Shown: positions 19,396-27,918 of the stretch, one piece after another | Layout: each line of letters starts with the position of its first letter | How positions within the stretch are numbered: position 1 is the first letter of the stretch | From: Catenovulum sp052056295 | GTDB taxonomy: Bacteria; Pseudomonadota; Gammaproteobacteria; Enterobacterales; Alteromonadaceae | Direction of reading: 5' to 3' | Assembly: GCF_052056295.1 (NCBI RefSeq) | Contig: NZ_CP182493.1 | Location: 2,046,001-2,110,000 of the forward strand | DNA length: 64,000 bases | The notes under the pieces: model-generated | Databases searched by the model: none | What the model was told of the DNA's origin: nothing | Seen by the model: only the letters and a program-made list of their open reading frames with translations | Translations under genes and position numbers: made by a program

Positions 19396-20289
19396 ATGCC
19401 CGTTAAAACATTCACTTACCTTGCTAGTTTTGTATTTATTGCGCTTGCCGCTCAGCCTGTATTTGCCGGAAGCTTTAAAAGTAAAATAAGCTACCAGTAC
19501 AAGCACAAAAACAATGTAATGAATGCCTATAAACAATCGGAGCAGTTTGACGATCAACAGCATAGTCTGACTGCCAATACCAGCTATGCATGGCAGTTAG
19601 CTCAAGGAAAAAAACTCAATTTATCCGCGGCTGTCAGCCGTAATCAGCAGCAAACATATTCGATGTTGGACAATACCCAAGTTGATTTGGGTTTATGGTA
19701 TGGCTGGCAAAATAACTTCTCTTACCTAGCGCCATATTACATAGCCAGTATTAATCTGAGCAAAATAAACAGTGAGAGTTACGCACGCGATGCTAATAAA
19801 GTTGATTTAACCTTTGTCTGGAACAAACGAGTAACCGATTTAACTCAAATTAGAGCCGGTTTATCGCATACTTACCAAGACGCAAAAAATCAGGTATTTG
19901 AGCAAAATATCAGCCAAACATTTGCACAATTGGAGTACCAATTAACCAATAATTGGCAACTACATGGGCGTTTTAATTATGCAGTTGGCGAGTTAATTGG
20001 CAGTAAATCAACTTCTTATTGTAAAGACGGAGAAGAAGTTTCAGCAGCAGATTACCAAGGAGATTATAATTACCAATGGTACGACTACGACATAAATCAA
20101 AATTTATGTGGCCATTGGTACAGCTACAATTACGACGGCCGATATTATGCAGGGCAACTAACAGCTCAATACCAACAAAACGCCCACAAACTGTCAGGCA
20201 AATTTAAACGCTCTTGGGTTCACGCAGATAACTCAAACACTTCGTACCAAAAAAACGAAGTGTCGTTAAGTTATACTTATAAATTTTAA
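19396..20289 (+). CDS. Predicted outer-membrane beta-barrel protein, unknown function
   Basis: The 297-residue product has a signal peptide (cleavage after VFA, about residue 24) and alternating Tyr/Trp/Gln-rich strands typical of an outer-membrane barrel, ending in SLSYTYKF with a terminal Phe. Tyr and Asn/Gln are enriched, and one loop (about 210-245) is unusually rich in Tyr with two Cys. I do not recognise the family. Its 3' end overlaps the convergent PepSY-like gene by 4 bases. Confidence 0.65.
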   Translation: MPVKTFTYLASFVFIALAAQPVFAGSFKSKISYQYKHKNNVMNAYKQSEQFDDQQHSLTANTSYAWQLAQGKKLNLSAAVSRNQQQTYSMLDNTQVDLGLWYGWQNNFSYLAPYYIASINLSKINSESYARDANKVDLTFVWNKRVTDLTQIRAGLSHTYQDAKNQVFEQNISQTFAQLEYQLTNNWQLHGRFNYAVGELIGSKSTSYCKDGEEVSAADYQGDYNYQWYDYDINQNLCGHWYSYNYDGRYYAGQLTAQYQQNAHKLSGKFKRSWVHADNSNTSYQKNEVSLSYTYKF

Positions 20290-20801
20290 TGTTGCCACTC
20301 TGATTCAAGTAATTCAGCTTGGCCATTGGCATATTTAACTTCGAACTTAGCTTCTTTGCCCGCTTGGTCGACAGTATAAAATTCGTAAATGACTTCACCT
20401 GAGGTTTGTTCACTTTCGATTATTCTCTTAGGGTTAATTTGTGGATGAACATTAGTTAAAGCTTGCACCACTTCAGCAGGGCATTGAGCCAGCACTAAAT
20501 CTCTTTGGATCTCCACTATTTGCCATTTGCCGTTTTGCTTCAGCATGTCAAATTCAATTTCATTGCCGTTTGTATCTAATCCCTCTACGTCTATATATAC
20601 ATGGCCATGCTTAAATTCCTTTTCAGCTTGCAGCAAAGAAAATCCTGGTCGAGCTTGCAAAATAACCTGCATCACCTCAGCAGGTATATCAGTTACTGCT
20701 ATATCCTCTTTAAGATTTAAGCTAGAACCAACCTGTTTGCCTGCTGACATAACACTAAATGCACTGAGCAAGGACATAGATAAAACTAAACTTTTAAACA
20801 T
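20286..20801 (-). CDS. Periplasmic protein with two PepSY-like repeats
   Basis: The 171-residue product has a signal peptide (MFKSLVLSMSLLSAFSVMSA) and two similar domains of about 65 residues: the first begins IPAEVMQVILQARPG, the second CPAEVVQALTNVHPQ, each followed by a strand carrying G or Y and a final Lys/Gln-rich strand. This matches the PepSY-like/beta-lactamase-inhibitor-like fold of small periplasmic proteins. Function is unknown; inhibitors or chaperone-like roles are known in the fold. It is monocistronic. Confidence 0.65.
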   Translation of the reverse strand: MFKSLVLSMSLLSAFSVMSAGKQVGSSLNLKEDIAVTDIPAEVMQVILQARPGFSLLQAEKEFKHGHVYIDVEGLDTNGNEIEFDMLKQNGKWQIVEIQRDLVLAQCPAEVVQALTNVHPQINPKRIIESEQTSGEVIYEFYTVDQAGKEAKFEVKYANGQAELLESEWQH

Positions 20802-20938
20802 TATTGCCTCTGTTTGATTAAATATTCCAACCCAATCAAACTAGCAATGAATGTTAGACAATAAAATCTTTTATCAATTACATTTGTGTATTACATAAAT
20901 AAACAAGAAATATAGTTCGAGTTATTGCATTCGAATTC

Positions 20939-20948
20939 ATAGCGCTAT
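20939..20948. promoter_or_regulatory. Palindrome upstream of the MFS transporter, possible operator
   Basis: ATAGCGCTAT is a perfect 10-bp palindrome 73 bases before the chosen start of the sugar transporter gene. The CG centre is of the kind bound by LacI-family regulators, which commonly control such transporters, but the match is short. Confidence 0.3.
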
Positions 20949-21020
20949 TTTTTGCAGAATGAACAAGCTGATCCATACTCAATACTATTCCAAACAATAA
21001 CAACTAGTGGCAGCTTACCT

Positions 21021-22538
21021 ATGACTTTGCGAGAAAAGCCGTATTTAAACTTTTGGCAAATCTGGAATATGTGTTTTGGCTTTTTAGGCATCCAAATTGG
21101 GTTTGCCTTGCAAAACGCTAATACCAGTCGAATATTTCAAACCCTAGGTGCAGATTACAATAACCTTCCAATCCTCTGGCTTGCAGCACCAATAACTGGT
21201 TTAGTCATTCAACCAATAATTGGCCATATGAGTGATAAAACCTGGGGCAAACTCGGGCGTCGTAGACCTTATTTTTTATGGGGCGCTTTGCTTGCTTCCG
21301 CCGCACTGATAATTATGCCTAATTCACCAACATTATGGTTCGCCGCCAGTATGCTGTGGATTATGGATGCTTCCATTAATGTTTCTATGGAACCTTTTAG
21401 AGCATTTGTTGGCGACATGATGCCACAAAAACAACGGCCGAAAGGCTACGCGATGCAAACCTTTTTTATTGGTGTAGGTGCCGTTTCAGCTTCAATGCTG
21501 CCATGGATTATGACCAATTGGTTTGATGTGGCGAATACAGCGCCACCAGGCGAAATACCTGATAGTGTTAAATACGCATTTTACGTTGGTGGTATTAGCT
21601 TTTTCTTAGCGGTCGCTTGGACCGTCTTTACCACTAAAGAATACAGCCCAGAAGAAATGGCTGAGTTCGAAAAATTTGAAAAAATGCAGCGCGGCTTAGC
21701 TGAAGATCACCATGTTGTAACTGATAGATCTATTAATAAATTTGTTGCGCATGGCGTATTATGGTTTCTTGCTGGTTTAATCCTCACGGCATTTTTTGTC
21801 GGCTTCGCCCTTGATAAACAGCTATATATTTTATCTGGTGGTTGTATCGTTTTTGCCTGTGTGCAATGGGCTGTCGCTTTATTAAAATCGAAAAATTGCA
21901 CCGAAAATGGTTTTGTTGAAGTAGTCGAAGATTTATTCGCCATGCCCGAAGCCATGCGCCAACTCGCAGTAGTACAGTTCTTTTCTTGGTTTGCGCTGTT
22001 TGCAATGTGGATTTATGGCACGGCAGCGGTTGCCGAACATCATTTTGGTAGTGGCGACCCAACCTCAGCCGCTTTTGCTGAAGGCGCTGATTGGTGGGGG
22101 GTATTATCCGCAGCTTACAATGGTTATGCTGCGATTGCCGCGATCATAATTCCAATTATAGTAGCTAAAGTTGGCGTAAAACTTGGCCATATGATCAACT
22201 TATGGATTGGTGCACTGGGCTTTTTATCTTTCCTCGTAGTTGAAGATCCAGCTTGGCTATTATTATCAACCGTAGGTGTTGGTTTTGCCTGGGCATCTAT
22301 CTTGTCACTACCCTATAGTATGTTATCTAACGTTTTGCCATCGCATAAATTAGGTGTGTATATGGGTATATTCAATTTCTTTATTGTATTACCGCAAATA
22401 CTCGCTGCAGCCGTGCTTGGTTTTATTATTACCGAGTTGTTGGACGCAAAACCAATATATGGTTTTGCAATAGGTGGCATTAGTTGGTTTATTGCTGGCT
22501 TTACCGTGTTGTTGGTTAAATTGCCAAATGAGGATTGA
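21021..22538 (+). CDS. MFS transporter, SLC45/GPH-like sugar permease
   Basis: The 505-residue protein has about 12 membrane segments. The N-terminus FWQIWNMCFGFLGIQIGFAL and loop motif GHMSDKTWGKLGRRRPY (the 2-3 loop of the major facilitator superfamily) match the sucrose/maltose-type sugar permeases of marine gammaproteobacteria. It likely imports a di- or oligosaccharide with cations. I place the start at ATG 21021 because the conserved N-terminus begins there; an upstream TTG at 20952 adds 23 non-conserved residues. The ribosome site is weak. No sugar-degrading gene is adjacent, so the substrate is not settled. Confidence 0.82.
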   Translation: MTLREKPYLNFWQIWNMCFGFLGIQIGFALQNANTSRIFQTLGADYNNLPILWLAAPITGLVIQPIIGHMSDKTWGKLGRRRPYFLWGALLASAALIIMPNSPTLWFAASMLWIMDASINVSMEPFRAFVGDMMPQKQRPKGYAMQTFFIGVGAVSASMLPWIMTNWFDVANTAPPGEIPDSVKYAFYVGGISFFLAVAWTVFTTKEYSPEEMAEFEKFEKMQRGLAEDHHVVTDRSINKFVAHGVLWFLAGLILTAFFVGFALDKQLYILSGGCIVFACVQWAVALLKSKNCTENGFVEVVEDLFAMPEAMRQLAVVQFFSWFALFAMWIYGTAAVAEHHFGSGDPTSAAFAEGADWWGVLSAAYNGYAAIAAIIIPIIVAKVGVKLGHMINLWIGALGFLSFLVVEDPAWLLLSTVGVGFAWASILSLPYSMLSNVLPSHKLGVYMGIFNFFIVLPQILAAAVLGFIITELLDAKPIYGFAIGGISWFIAGFTVLLVKLPNED

Positions 22539-22554
22539 GCTTAACGCTCAATCC
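22532..22554. terminator. Stem-loop between the MFS and yfhL genes
   Basis: GGATTGAGC and GCTCAATCC form a perfect 9-bp stem around TTAAC, overlapping the transporter stop codon. It lies between convergent genes and could serve both, although the T runs are short. Confidence 0.55.
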
Positions 22555-22573
22555 AACTCTAATTTGGCTAATA

Positions 22574-22825
22574 TCAGCAGAGGCTAGTCAGCAACACAAA
22601 CTTTGCCAACAACTCATCTTCACTTTCAACTTTATTTGGATCTTTGCTTATGCAGTCTATCGGGCATACGTTAGTGCACTGCGGCTCGTCGTAATGACCA
22701 ACACATTCAGTGCATTTTTCTGTGTCTATTTCGTATATATCAGCACCCATATAAATTGCTTGATTAGGACATTCAGGCTCGCACATATCACAATTGATGC
22801 AGTCGTCTTCAATTAAAAGTGCCAT
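22574..22825 (-). CDS. yfhL: YfhL-family 2[4Fe-4S] ferredoxin
   Basis: The 83-residue protein has CINCDMCEPECPNQAI and CTECVGHYDEPQCTNVCPIDCI, the two cluster-binding Cys sets with the longer insertion typical of the YfhL/alvin ferredoxins. It carries low-potential electrons. AAGGAG stands before ATG at 22825. It follows the trhP gene by 20 bp on the same strand, so both are probably one transcript; TrhP needs an iron-sulfur cluster and electrons, which makes a functional link plausible. Confidence 0.92.
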   Translation of the reverse strand: MALLIEDDCINCDMCEPECPNQAIYMGADIYEIDTEKCTECVGHYDEPQCTNVCPIDCISKDPNKVESEDELLAKFVLLTSLC

Positions 22826-22845
22826 ACATTGCTCCTTTCAAAAAA

Positions 22846-24207
22846 TTAAAGAACTTGTTTAGTTTCTACTGTTTGATACGGGTCACGAGTATCCGCGCCT
22901 TCAGGCAAATTGCGTAGCAATACAGAAAAATCTGCTGAGATTAAATCAATATCATCAGGCAAAGTGATCCACACTTGATGGCCCGAACCTAAAGCACTAA
23001 TAATCGGCAAACCGTTTTTGTCATTCAGCTCTTTGAGTTCAAAATTCACATTGCCTTGTGGTGTCATTAATTCGAGTGAATCACCTTGGCTGAATTTGTT
23101 TTTCACTTCAATTTTGAGCTTGCGCTGGCTGGCATCTAGTTCAATAACTTCACCCACTAACTGCTGCAAACTACTCACTGAGTTACCGGTTTGATAGTTT
23201 TGATAACTATCATGAGTGTGTCGACGCAAAAAACCTTCGGTGTAGCCACGATTGCTTAATTTATCTAATTCAAAGAATAAATTAGCATCGAACTTTTCAC
23301 CTGACTTCGCCATATCAATTGCTCGACGGTACACTTGAGCGGTACGAGCAACATAATAAAAAGACTTAGTGCGGCCTTCTATTTTTAGCGAATCAACCCC
23401 AATCTCCACCAGCTTTTGTACATGCTCAACCGCGCGTAAATCTTTCGAGTTCATGATGTAAGTGCCGTGCTCATCTTCAAACGCAGGCATCAGTTGACCG
23501 GGCTTTTCTTTTTCTTCTAATAAAAAGATTTTATCTGTGGTGGTTTGTTCCGTTTCTTCACTAGGAACAAAATTACCAACACCATCTTCGCTAGCTTCAT
23601 GCGCTTGATACGACCAACGGCAAGCATTGGTACAAGCACCTTGGTTAGGATCACGTTTATTCATGTAACCAGACAATAAACAACGGCCAGAATAGGCCAT
23701 ACACAAAGCGCCATGGACAAAGACTTCAATTTCTATATCTGGGCATTGCTGACGAATTTCAGCTATTTCATCAATCGACAATTCACGCGATAAAATCACT
23801 CGCTTAATGCCTTGCTGTTGCCAAAACTTCACTGTTGCCCAATTGACCGCATTTGCTTGTACTGACAAATGAATAACTTGCTCGGGGAAGTGCTCGCGCA
23901 CCAGCATGATCAAACCAGGATCTGACATAATCAGCGCATCTGGCTTCATTGCCACCACAGGCTCAACATCTTTTAAAAAGGTTTTAAGTTTGCCGTTGTG
24001 CGGCGCTATGTTATTCACCACATAAAACTGCTTGTTGTTTTGATGGGCGATATTAATGCCCTGCTGGAGTTTTTCTAAATTAAACTCGTTGTTACGCACA
24101 CGTAAGCTGTACCTAGGTTGGCCTGCGTAAACTGCATCTGCACCATAAGCAAATGCATAGTTAAGATGTTTTAAGCTGCCTGATGGCAAAAGTAATTCTG
24201 TAGACAC
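22846..24207 (-). CDS. trhP: tRNA uridine-34 hydroxylation protein, peptidase U32 family
   Basis: The start is set at GTG 24207, with GAGGA seven bases upstream, giving 453 residues, equal to E. coli TrhP (YegQ). The frame is open further upstream, but that part is translated intergenic repeat. Conserved segments include YAFAYGADAVYAGQPRYSLR, the U32 signature EVFVHGALCMAYSGRCLLSGY and a Cys set (ACTNACRW) for an iron-sulfur cluster. The protein helps form 5-hydroxyuridine at the wobble position of tRNA from prephenate. It heads a two-gene operon with yfhL. Confidence 0.9.
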   Translation of the reverse strand: MSTELLLPSGSLKHLNYAFAYGADAVYAGQPRYSLRVRNNEFNLEKLQQGINIAHQNNKQFYVVNNIAPHNGKLKTFLKDVEPVVAMKPDALIMSDPGLIMLVREHFPEQVIHLSVQANAVNWATVKFWQQQGIKRVILSRELSIDEIAEIRQQCPDIEIEVFVHGALCMAYSGRCLLSGYMNKRDPNQGACTNACRWSYQAHEASEDGVGNFVPSEETEQTTTDKIFLLEEKEKPGQLMPAFEDEHGTYIMNSKDLRAVEHVQKLVEIGVDSLKIEGRTKSFYYVARTAQVYRRAIDMAKSGEKFDANLFFELDKLSNRGYTEGFLRRHTHDSYQNYQTGNSVSSLQQLVGEVIELDASQRKLKIEVKNKFSQGDSLELMTPQGNVNFELKELNDKNGLPIISALGSGHQVWITLPDDIDLISADFSVLLRNLPEGADTRDPYQTVETKQVL

Positions 24208-24235
24208 TGCAAATCCTCGCACACCAAAGTACCCA

Positions 24236-24318
24236 AGCATGATTTTCGCAAAATCGCTGTAAATCCATCCTTGGACGCTCGCAAACGTCATCCCAGACGT
24301 TTGAAGTTTTGCTCTAAA
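24236..24318 (+). repeat. Intergenic repeat, copy 1
   Basis: An element of about 80 bp beginning AGCATGATTTTCGCAAAATC and ending TTTGAAGTTTTGCTCT, with a central hairpin AAACGTC-ATCCCA-GACGTTT. It lies just upstream of trhP and forms its 5' leader/promoter edge. Other copies are at 25237, 37255 (reverse) and, diverged, 25445 and 48236. Confidence 0.8.
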
Positions 24319-24412
24319 TCATTGCTCGGATACTTTTCATTCGGTGATTTTTATAAAGCGGAAAACTTTCGTTAGATTTGCCAGATTATATCAAACAGCT
24401 TAACTAGCCTTG

Positions 24413-24426
24413 TTGATCCCTATCAA
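24413..24426. promoter_or_regulatory. Perfect FNR/Anr-type box upstream of ompW
   Basis: TTGATCCCTATCAA matches the TTGATnnnnATCAA consensus exactly. It lies about 140 bp before the ompW start, and ompW of enterobacteria is FNR-controlled. The leader would be about 100 bases if the box sits at -41.5. A box further from the start, acting on the opposite strand, cannot be excluded. Confidence 0.65.
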
Positions 24427-24566
24427 CAAAACAGTTCGATTGTTCAAGGCTAAAGCAGTCAATTTCTTCTGAATTAGTTTATTGATTTAAAACAATATTC
24501 CGCTTCCGCATCTTGTTAATTTAGCTGGCAGATAAGTTTATTTTTAAAAAAGTTTGGAGTAACAAG

Positions 24567-25190
24567 ATGAACAAATTATTGTTAGCAGCAGCGTTATCTA
24601 CAACATTAACAGCAGGGTTAACTGCACCTGCATTAGCAGGACAAGCAGGTGATTTTTTTGCACGTGTAGGTGTTGCCAATGTAGCACCAAATGAAAGCAG
24701 CGATGTTGTAGCCGACACGGCTGAATTATCAATTGCAGGTGATACCCAATTAGGTTTAACCCTAACCTACATGCTTACCGACAATTGGGCTGTTGAGTTG
24801 TTAGCAGCAACACCATTTACTCATGATGTATCTGTTGCAGGTTTAGGCCAAGTAGCAGAAGTAACACACCTACCACCAACTTTATTGGCACAATATTATT
24901 TTGGTGATGCATCTGCTGAATTCCGCCCTTACGTTGGCGCTGGCTTGAACTACACAGTGTTTTTTGAAGAAGAAGGTGTTGGTGCGTTAGATGGCACAGA
25001 AGTTAAAGTAGACAACTCTTTCGGTTATGCGTTGCAAGCGGGTTTTGATTATAAATTGAATGATCAATGGTCTGCCAATGCGGCTGTTTGGTACATTAAT
25101 ATTGAAACGGATGTACATACTGCGGTTGGAACAGTTGATACTAAAATCAATCCGACTGTGGCTATGCTTGGTTTGAAATATCAGTTTTAA
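24567..25190 (+). CDS. ompW: OmpW-family outer-membrane protein
   Basis: The 207-residue precursor has a signal peptide (cleavage after ALA, about residue 24) and the OmpW pattern: DFFARVGVANVAP at the start, NWAVELLAATPFTHDV, THLPPTLLAQYYF, RPYVGAGLNYTVFF and terminal LGLKYQF. The family forms an eight-stranded barrel with a hydrophobic channel for small hydrophobic compounds. GGAG lies before ATG. A perfect FNR-type box upstream suggests oxygen-responsive control. The gene is monocistronic. Confidence 0.93.
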   Translation: MNKLLLAAALSTTLTAGLTAPALAGQAGDFFARVGVANVAPNESSDVVADTAELSIAGDTQLGLTLTYMLTDNWAVELLAATPFTHDVSVAGLGQVAEVTHLPPTLLAQYYFGDASAEFRPYVGAGLNYTVFFEEEGVGALDGTEVKVDNSFGYALQAGFDYKLNDQWSANAAVWYINIETDVHTAVGTVDTKINPTVAMLGLKYQF

Positions 25191-25673
25191 AGGTTCTGTG
25201 CGCGTTTGATTATGTGCAGCCAAGCATACTCAAAGCATGATTTTCTAAAATCGCGGTAAATCCATCCTTGGACGCTCCCAAACGTCATCCCAGACGTTTG
25301 AAGTTTTAGACAATCAGCATTTGAGCATACTTGTATCAAACACCTGTATCGCTGCTATACAACCAGCAGCAACTCATGAGTCAAAAAGAGCTAGAGCAAT
25401 AACTTAGAGCAAAATGTCTGAAAGAGCCCGTTTGAATGCTAATTTTCTAAAACTTCAAAAGATAGGGCGAATCAAAACCGAAGCGCAGCTTCGCAGTTTG
25501 ATGAGGTGGAGCCAGGGAAGGCGACAGGGCCTGACCTTCATGGATGAATAGCCTACTCAAGATTTGCATGTATTTCAAAAAAGCGTTTTTAGAAAATTAT
25601 GCTTCAAATGGGCTTATGTGCGCGAATTCACAGCGGTTTTGCGAAAGTTATGCTCTCGCTCTTTTGGGTATAT
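25191..25673. other. Repeat-filled intergenic region
   Basis: This 483-bp gap between convergent genes holds no believable gene. It contains copy 2 of the intergenic repeat, a diverged reverse copy with an insertion (about 25445-25605), a long hairpin (25471-25502: ATCAAA outer arm, CGAAGC-GCA-GCTTCG inner arm) and a half-copy at about 25615-25655. Confidence 0.6.
25237..25308 (+). repeat. Intergenic repeat, copy 2
   Basis: This copy reads AGCATGATTTTCTAAAATCG at its start and shares the hairpin AAACGTC/GACGTTT and the TTTGAAGTTTT end with copy 1, 1 kb away. It follows the ompW stop codon. Confidence 0.8.
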
Positions 25674-27875
25674 TTACTTAATTTGATAGGTATAAACCCC
25701 ATCCCAATTATCCGGCGGCGGTGACTGTTGGTAACCACTTATGCGCTGCATAAATAACTGATACAGCGCATCTGAAACCAATTGTTTATCCAATAAACTG
25801 CGTAAATGCCCGACTGCCTCAGACCAATTTTGCTGCCGATAAGCAGATAAAAACTCGCCAAACTCAGAAACAATCCCTTTTGCATAATCCCCTTTATTCG
25901 ATGGTAAACACAATTGATAAATAGCCACAGCTTGTTGTTTGCCTTTAACCCGCACAGCATCAATTTCCCTGATCATCCAAGGGCTGCTCGCCACCAGCTC
26001 AAAAGTATGTTCACCAAGTAAAATCTCGCAGCCATACTGCTTAGTAAGCCCCTCTAAACGTGATGCCAAATTAACTTCATCACCAATCACTGTATAGGCC
26101 ATTCTAAACTCAGAGCCCATATTGCCCACATGCATCAAACCCGTATTAATACCAATACCAGTTTGTAGTTGTGGCCAATTTTTGCTGGCAAAATCTTTAT
26201 TAACTTTATCCAAGGCTTGCTGCATTTCCACCGCAGCAGAAACGGCTTCAAATGCATGATTAGGGTTATCCACCGGAGCACCCCAAAATGCCATAATCGC
26301 ATCCCCCATATATTTATCTATGGTGCCATTGTGTTTATGAATAATACGGGTCATCACAGTTAAGTATTGATTCATCAGATCAGATAAATCATTGGCCGAT
26401 AACTGCTCTGAAATACGGGTAAAATCACGAATATCAGTAAACAATACAGTCAACTGCTTTTGTTGACCCTGTAGCTGATATTTATCAGGCGATTTCGCCA
26501 TATCCGCGACTAAACTTGGTGGCACATATTGACCAAAACGACGAACAATAAAGTCTTTTTGTCTATGTTCCATAATCAACTTATAGGCTATTAACAAAAC
26601 TGAAGTTAAGAACCAATAACTGATTTGACTAGCCAGTGGCATATAGATTTTTTGCGACCACAAAACAAAACTGACCACAAACAAACCAACTAAAACAGAC
26701 AAGGCGTAAACAATCTGCCAGCTTGGGTTATTAATGCGATACAACAAAATTAACAACAAAGACAATAACAAGAATAAACTAAGCTGCATCACCAACAGCT
26801 GTTGAATTGGCGCGACAATTTGCTCAGTTAATAAACCATGAATAATCGATGCATGCACCTCAACACCAGGAACAGTTTTAGCAAATGGCGTGGTTCGCAA
26901 ATCTAATAAACCAGCGGAATCTGTGCCCATCAGCACTAACTTATCTTTTAGCTCCTCAACTGGAATTTGCTGGCGCAGGATATCCACAATCGAATAGTAA
27001 GCAAATTGATATGCCCCACCAGTGTATGGCACTAACACAGCTGCTTGTTTATCTACCGGAATGTCATATCCATTTAACTGAATATTTGTCAGCTGATTAA
27101 CTTCTAATCCATCCTCTTGTATAACGGGTGCAAAGTTGGTGGTTATCTTTTGTTGTTTGGCCACTCTTGCCATTTCTAAAGCTAGCGATGGATAAACATA
27201 CCCCTGAAATTGCTGCAGTAAGGGCACGCGCCTAAATACACCATCTTCATCTAACAATGGATTATCAAAAAAACCCGCGCCAGAAGCGGCTTGGTGAAAT
27301 ATTGGCAAATTAGCGATAAAAGACTGCGCAGCCACCAAACTAGAATTTTGTGTTTGCGCCAAAGGCAGAGGAAGATTGTTTTTATTCGCTTGTTTATTTT
27401 GGGTAAATACTAAACCTGCGACCACTTTATGCTCAGCCATTTGTTCAGAAAACATTTGGTCAAATTGCAGTTGCGGTTTAAAACTTTGATAAGCTTGTTG
27501 AAATAACGCTTGTTGCTGTAACTCGGTTTGATTAAGAATATCCAATACTTCAATTGCTGTTGTATCTGAACTTTCAGCAAATACGCTATCAAAACCAATT
27601 AGGTTAATTTGATAATGATTAAACAAGCTATCGAGCAACTGCGCCAATACATCACGCCGCCACGGCCATTGGCCTAATTCGGCTATGCTTTTTTCATCAA
27701 TATTAGCGATCACCACTTGCGGCTTGCCTAAATCAGCTGCTTGATGAGTGATTTGCCAATCGTACAAAGCGTGTTCGAGTTTTGACAATAAACGTAATGA
27801 CGCAAATTCACTAATATGGGTTAAATGGCCAAACAAACTCGCTAAAATACAAATCCAAAATAGCCATTTACGCAT
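25674..27875 (-). CDS. CHASE2-domain class III adenylate/guanylate cyclase
   Basis: The 733-residue protein has an N-terminal membrane anchor, a periplasmic CHASE2 sensor (about 30-360; VIANIDEKSIAELGQWPWRR, IIGFD-type core), three membrane helices (about 365-440) and a class III cyclase domain (about 470-650). The catalytic set is complete: metal Asp in LFTDIRDFT and YMGDAIMAFWG, Lys in IDKYMGD, and IGDEVNLASRLEG supplying the base-binding Asp and transition-state Asn/Arg. The Lys/Asp pair favours ATP, so cAMP is the likely product. A C-terminal helical tail of about 80 residues follows. A FecR-domain gene precedes it by 43 bp, a pairing often seen with CHASE2 cyclases. Confidence 0.9.
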   Translation of the reverse strand: MRKWLFWICILASLFGHLTHISEFASLRLLSKLEHALYDWQITHQAADLGKPQVVIANIDEKSIAELGQWPWRRDVLAQLLDSLFNHYQINLIGFDSVFAESSDTTAIEVLDILNQTELQQQALFQQAYQSFKPQLQFDQMFSEQMAEHKVVAGLVFTQNKQANKNNLPLPLAQTQNSSLVAAQSFIANLPIFHQAASGAGFFDNPLLDEDGVFRRVPLLQQFQGYVYPSLALEMARVAKQQKITTNFAPVIQEDGLEVNQLTNIQLNGYDIPVDKQAAVLVPYTGGAYQFAYYSIVDILRQQIPVEELKDKLVLMGTDSAGLLDLRTTPFAKTVPGVEVHASIIHGLLTEQIVAPIQQLLVMQLSLFLLLSLLLILLYRINNPSWQIVYALSVLVGLFVVSFVLWSQKIYMPLASQISYWFLTSVLLIAYKLIMEHRQKDFIVRRFGQYVPPSLVADMAKSPDKYQLQGQQKQLTVLFTDIRDFTRISEQLSANDLSDLMNQYLTVMTRIIHKHNGTIDKYMGDAIMAFWGAPVDNPNHAFEAVSAAVEMQQALDKVNKDFASKNWPQLQTGIGINTGLMHVGNMGSEFRMAYTVIGDEVNLASRLEGLTKQYGCEILLGEHTFELVASSPWMIREIDAVRVKGKQQAVAIYQLCLPSNKGDYAKGIVSEFGEFLSAYRQQNWSEAVGHLRSLLDKQLVSDALYQLFMQRISGYQQSPPPDNWDGVYTYQIK

Positions 27876-27918
27876 AACTAGGGTCTTTAGGTTGAGGGCT
27901 AAAATTTAAAGTCTAACA

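Noticed and set aside
20952..21020. Upstream TTG start for the MFS gene
   Set aside because: The 23 added residues are not conserved, and no ribosome site precedes the TTG; ATG 21021 matches the family start.
24208..24291. Extension of the trhP frame upstream
   Set aside because: The extra 28 residues are translated from the intergenic repeat; GTG 24207 with GAGGA gives the family length.
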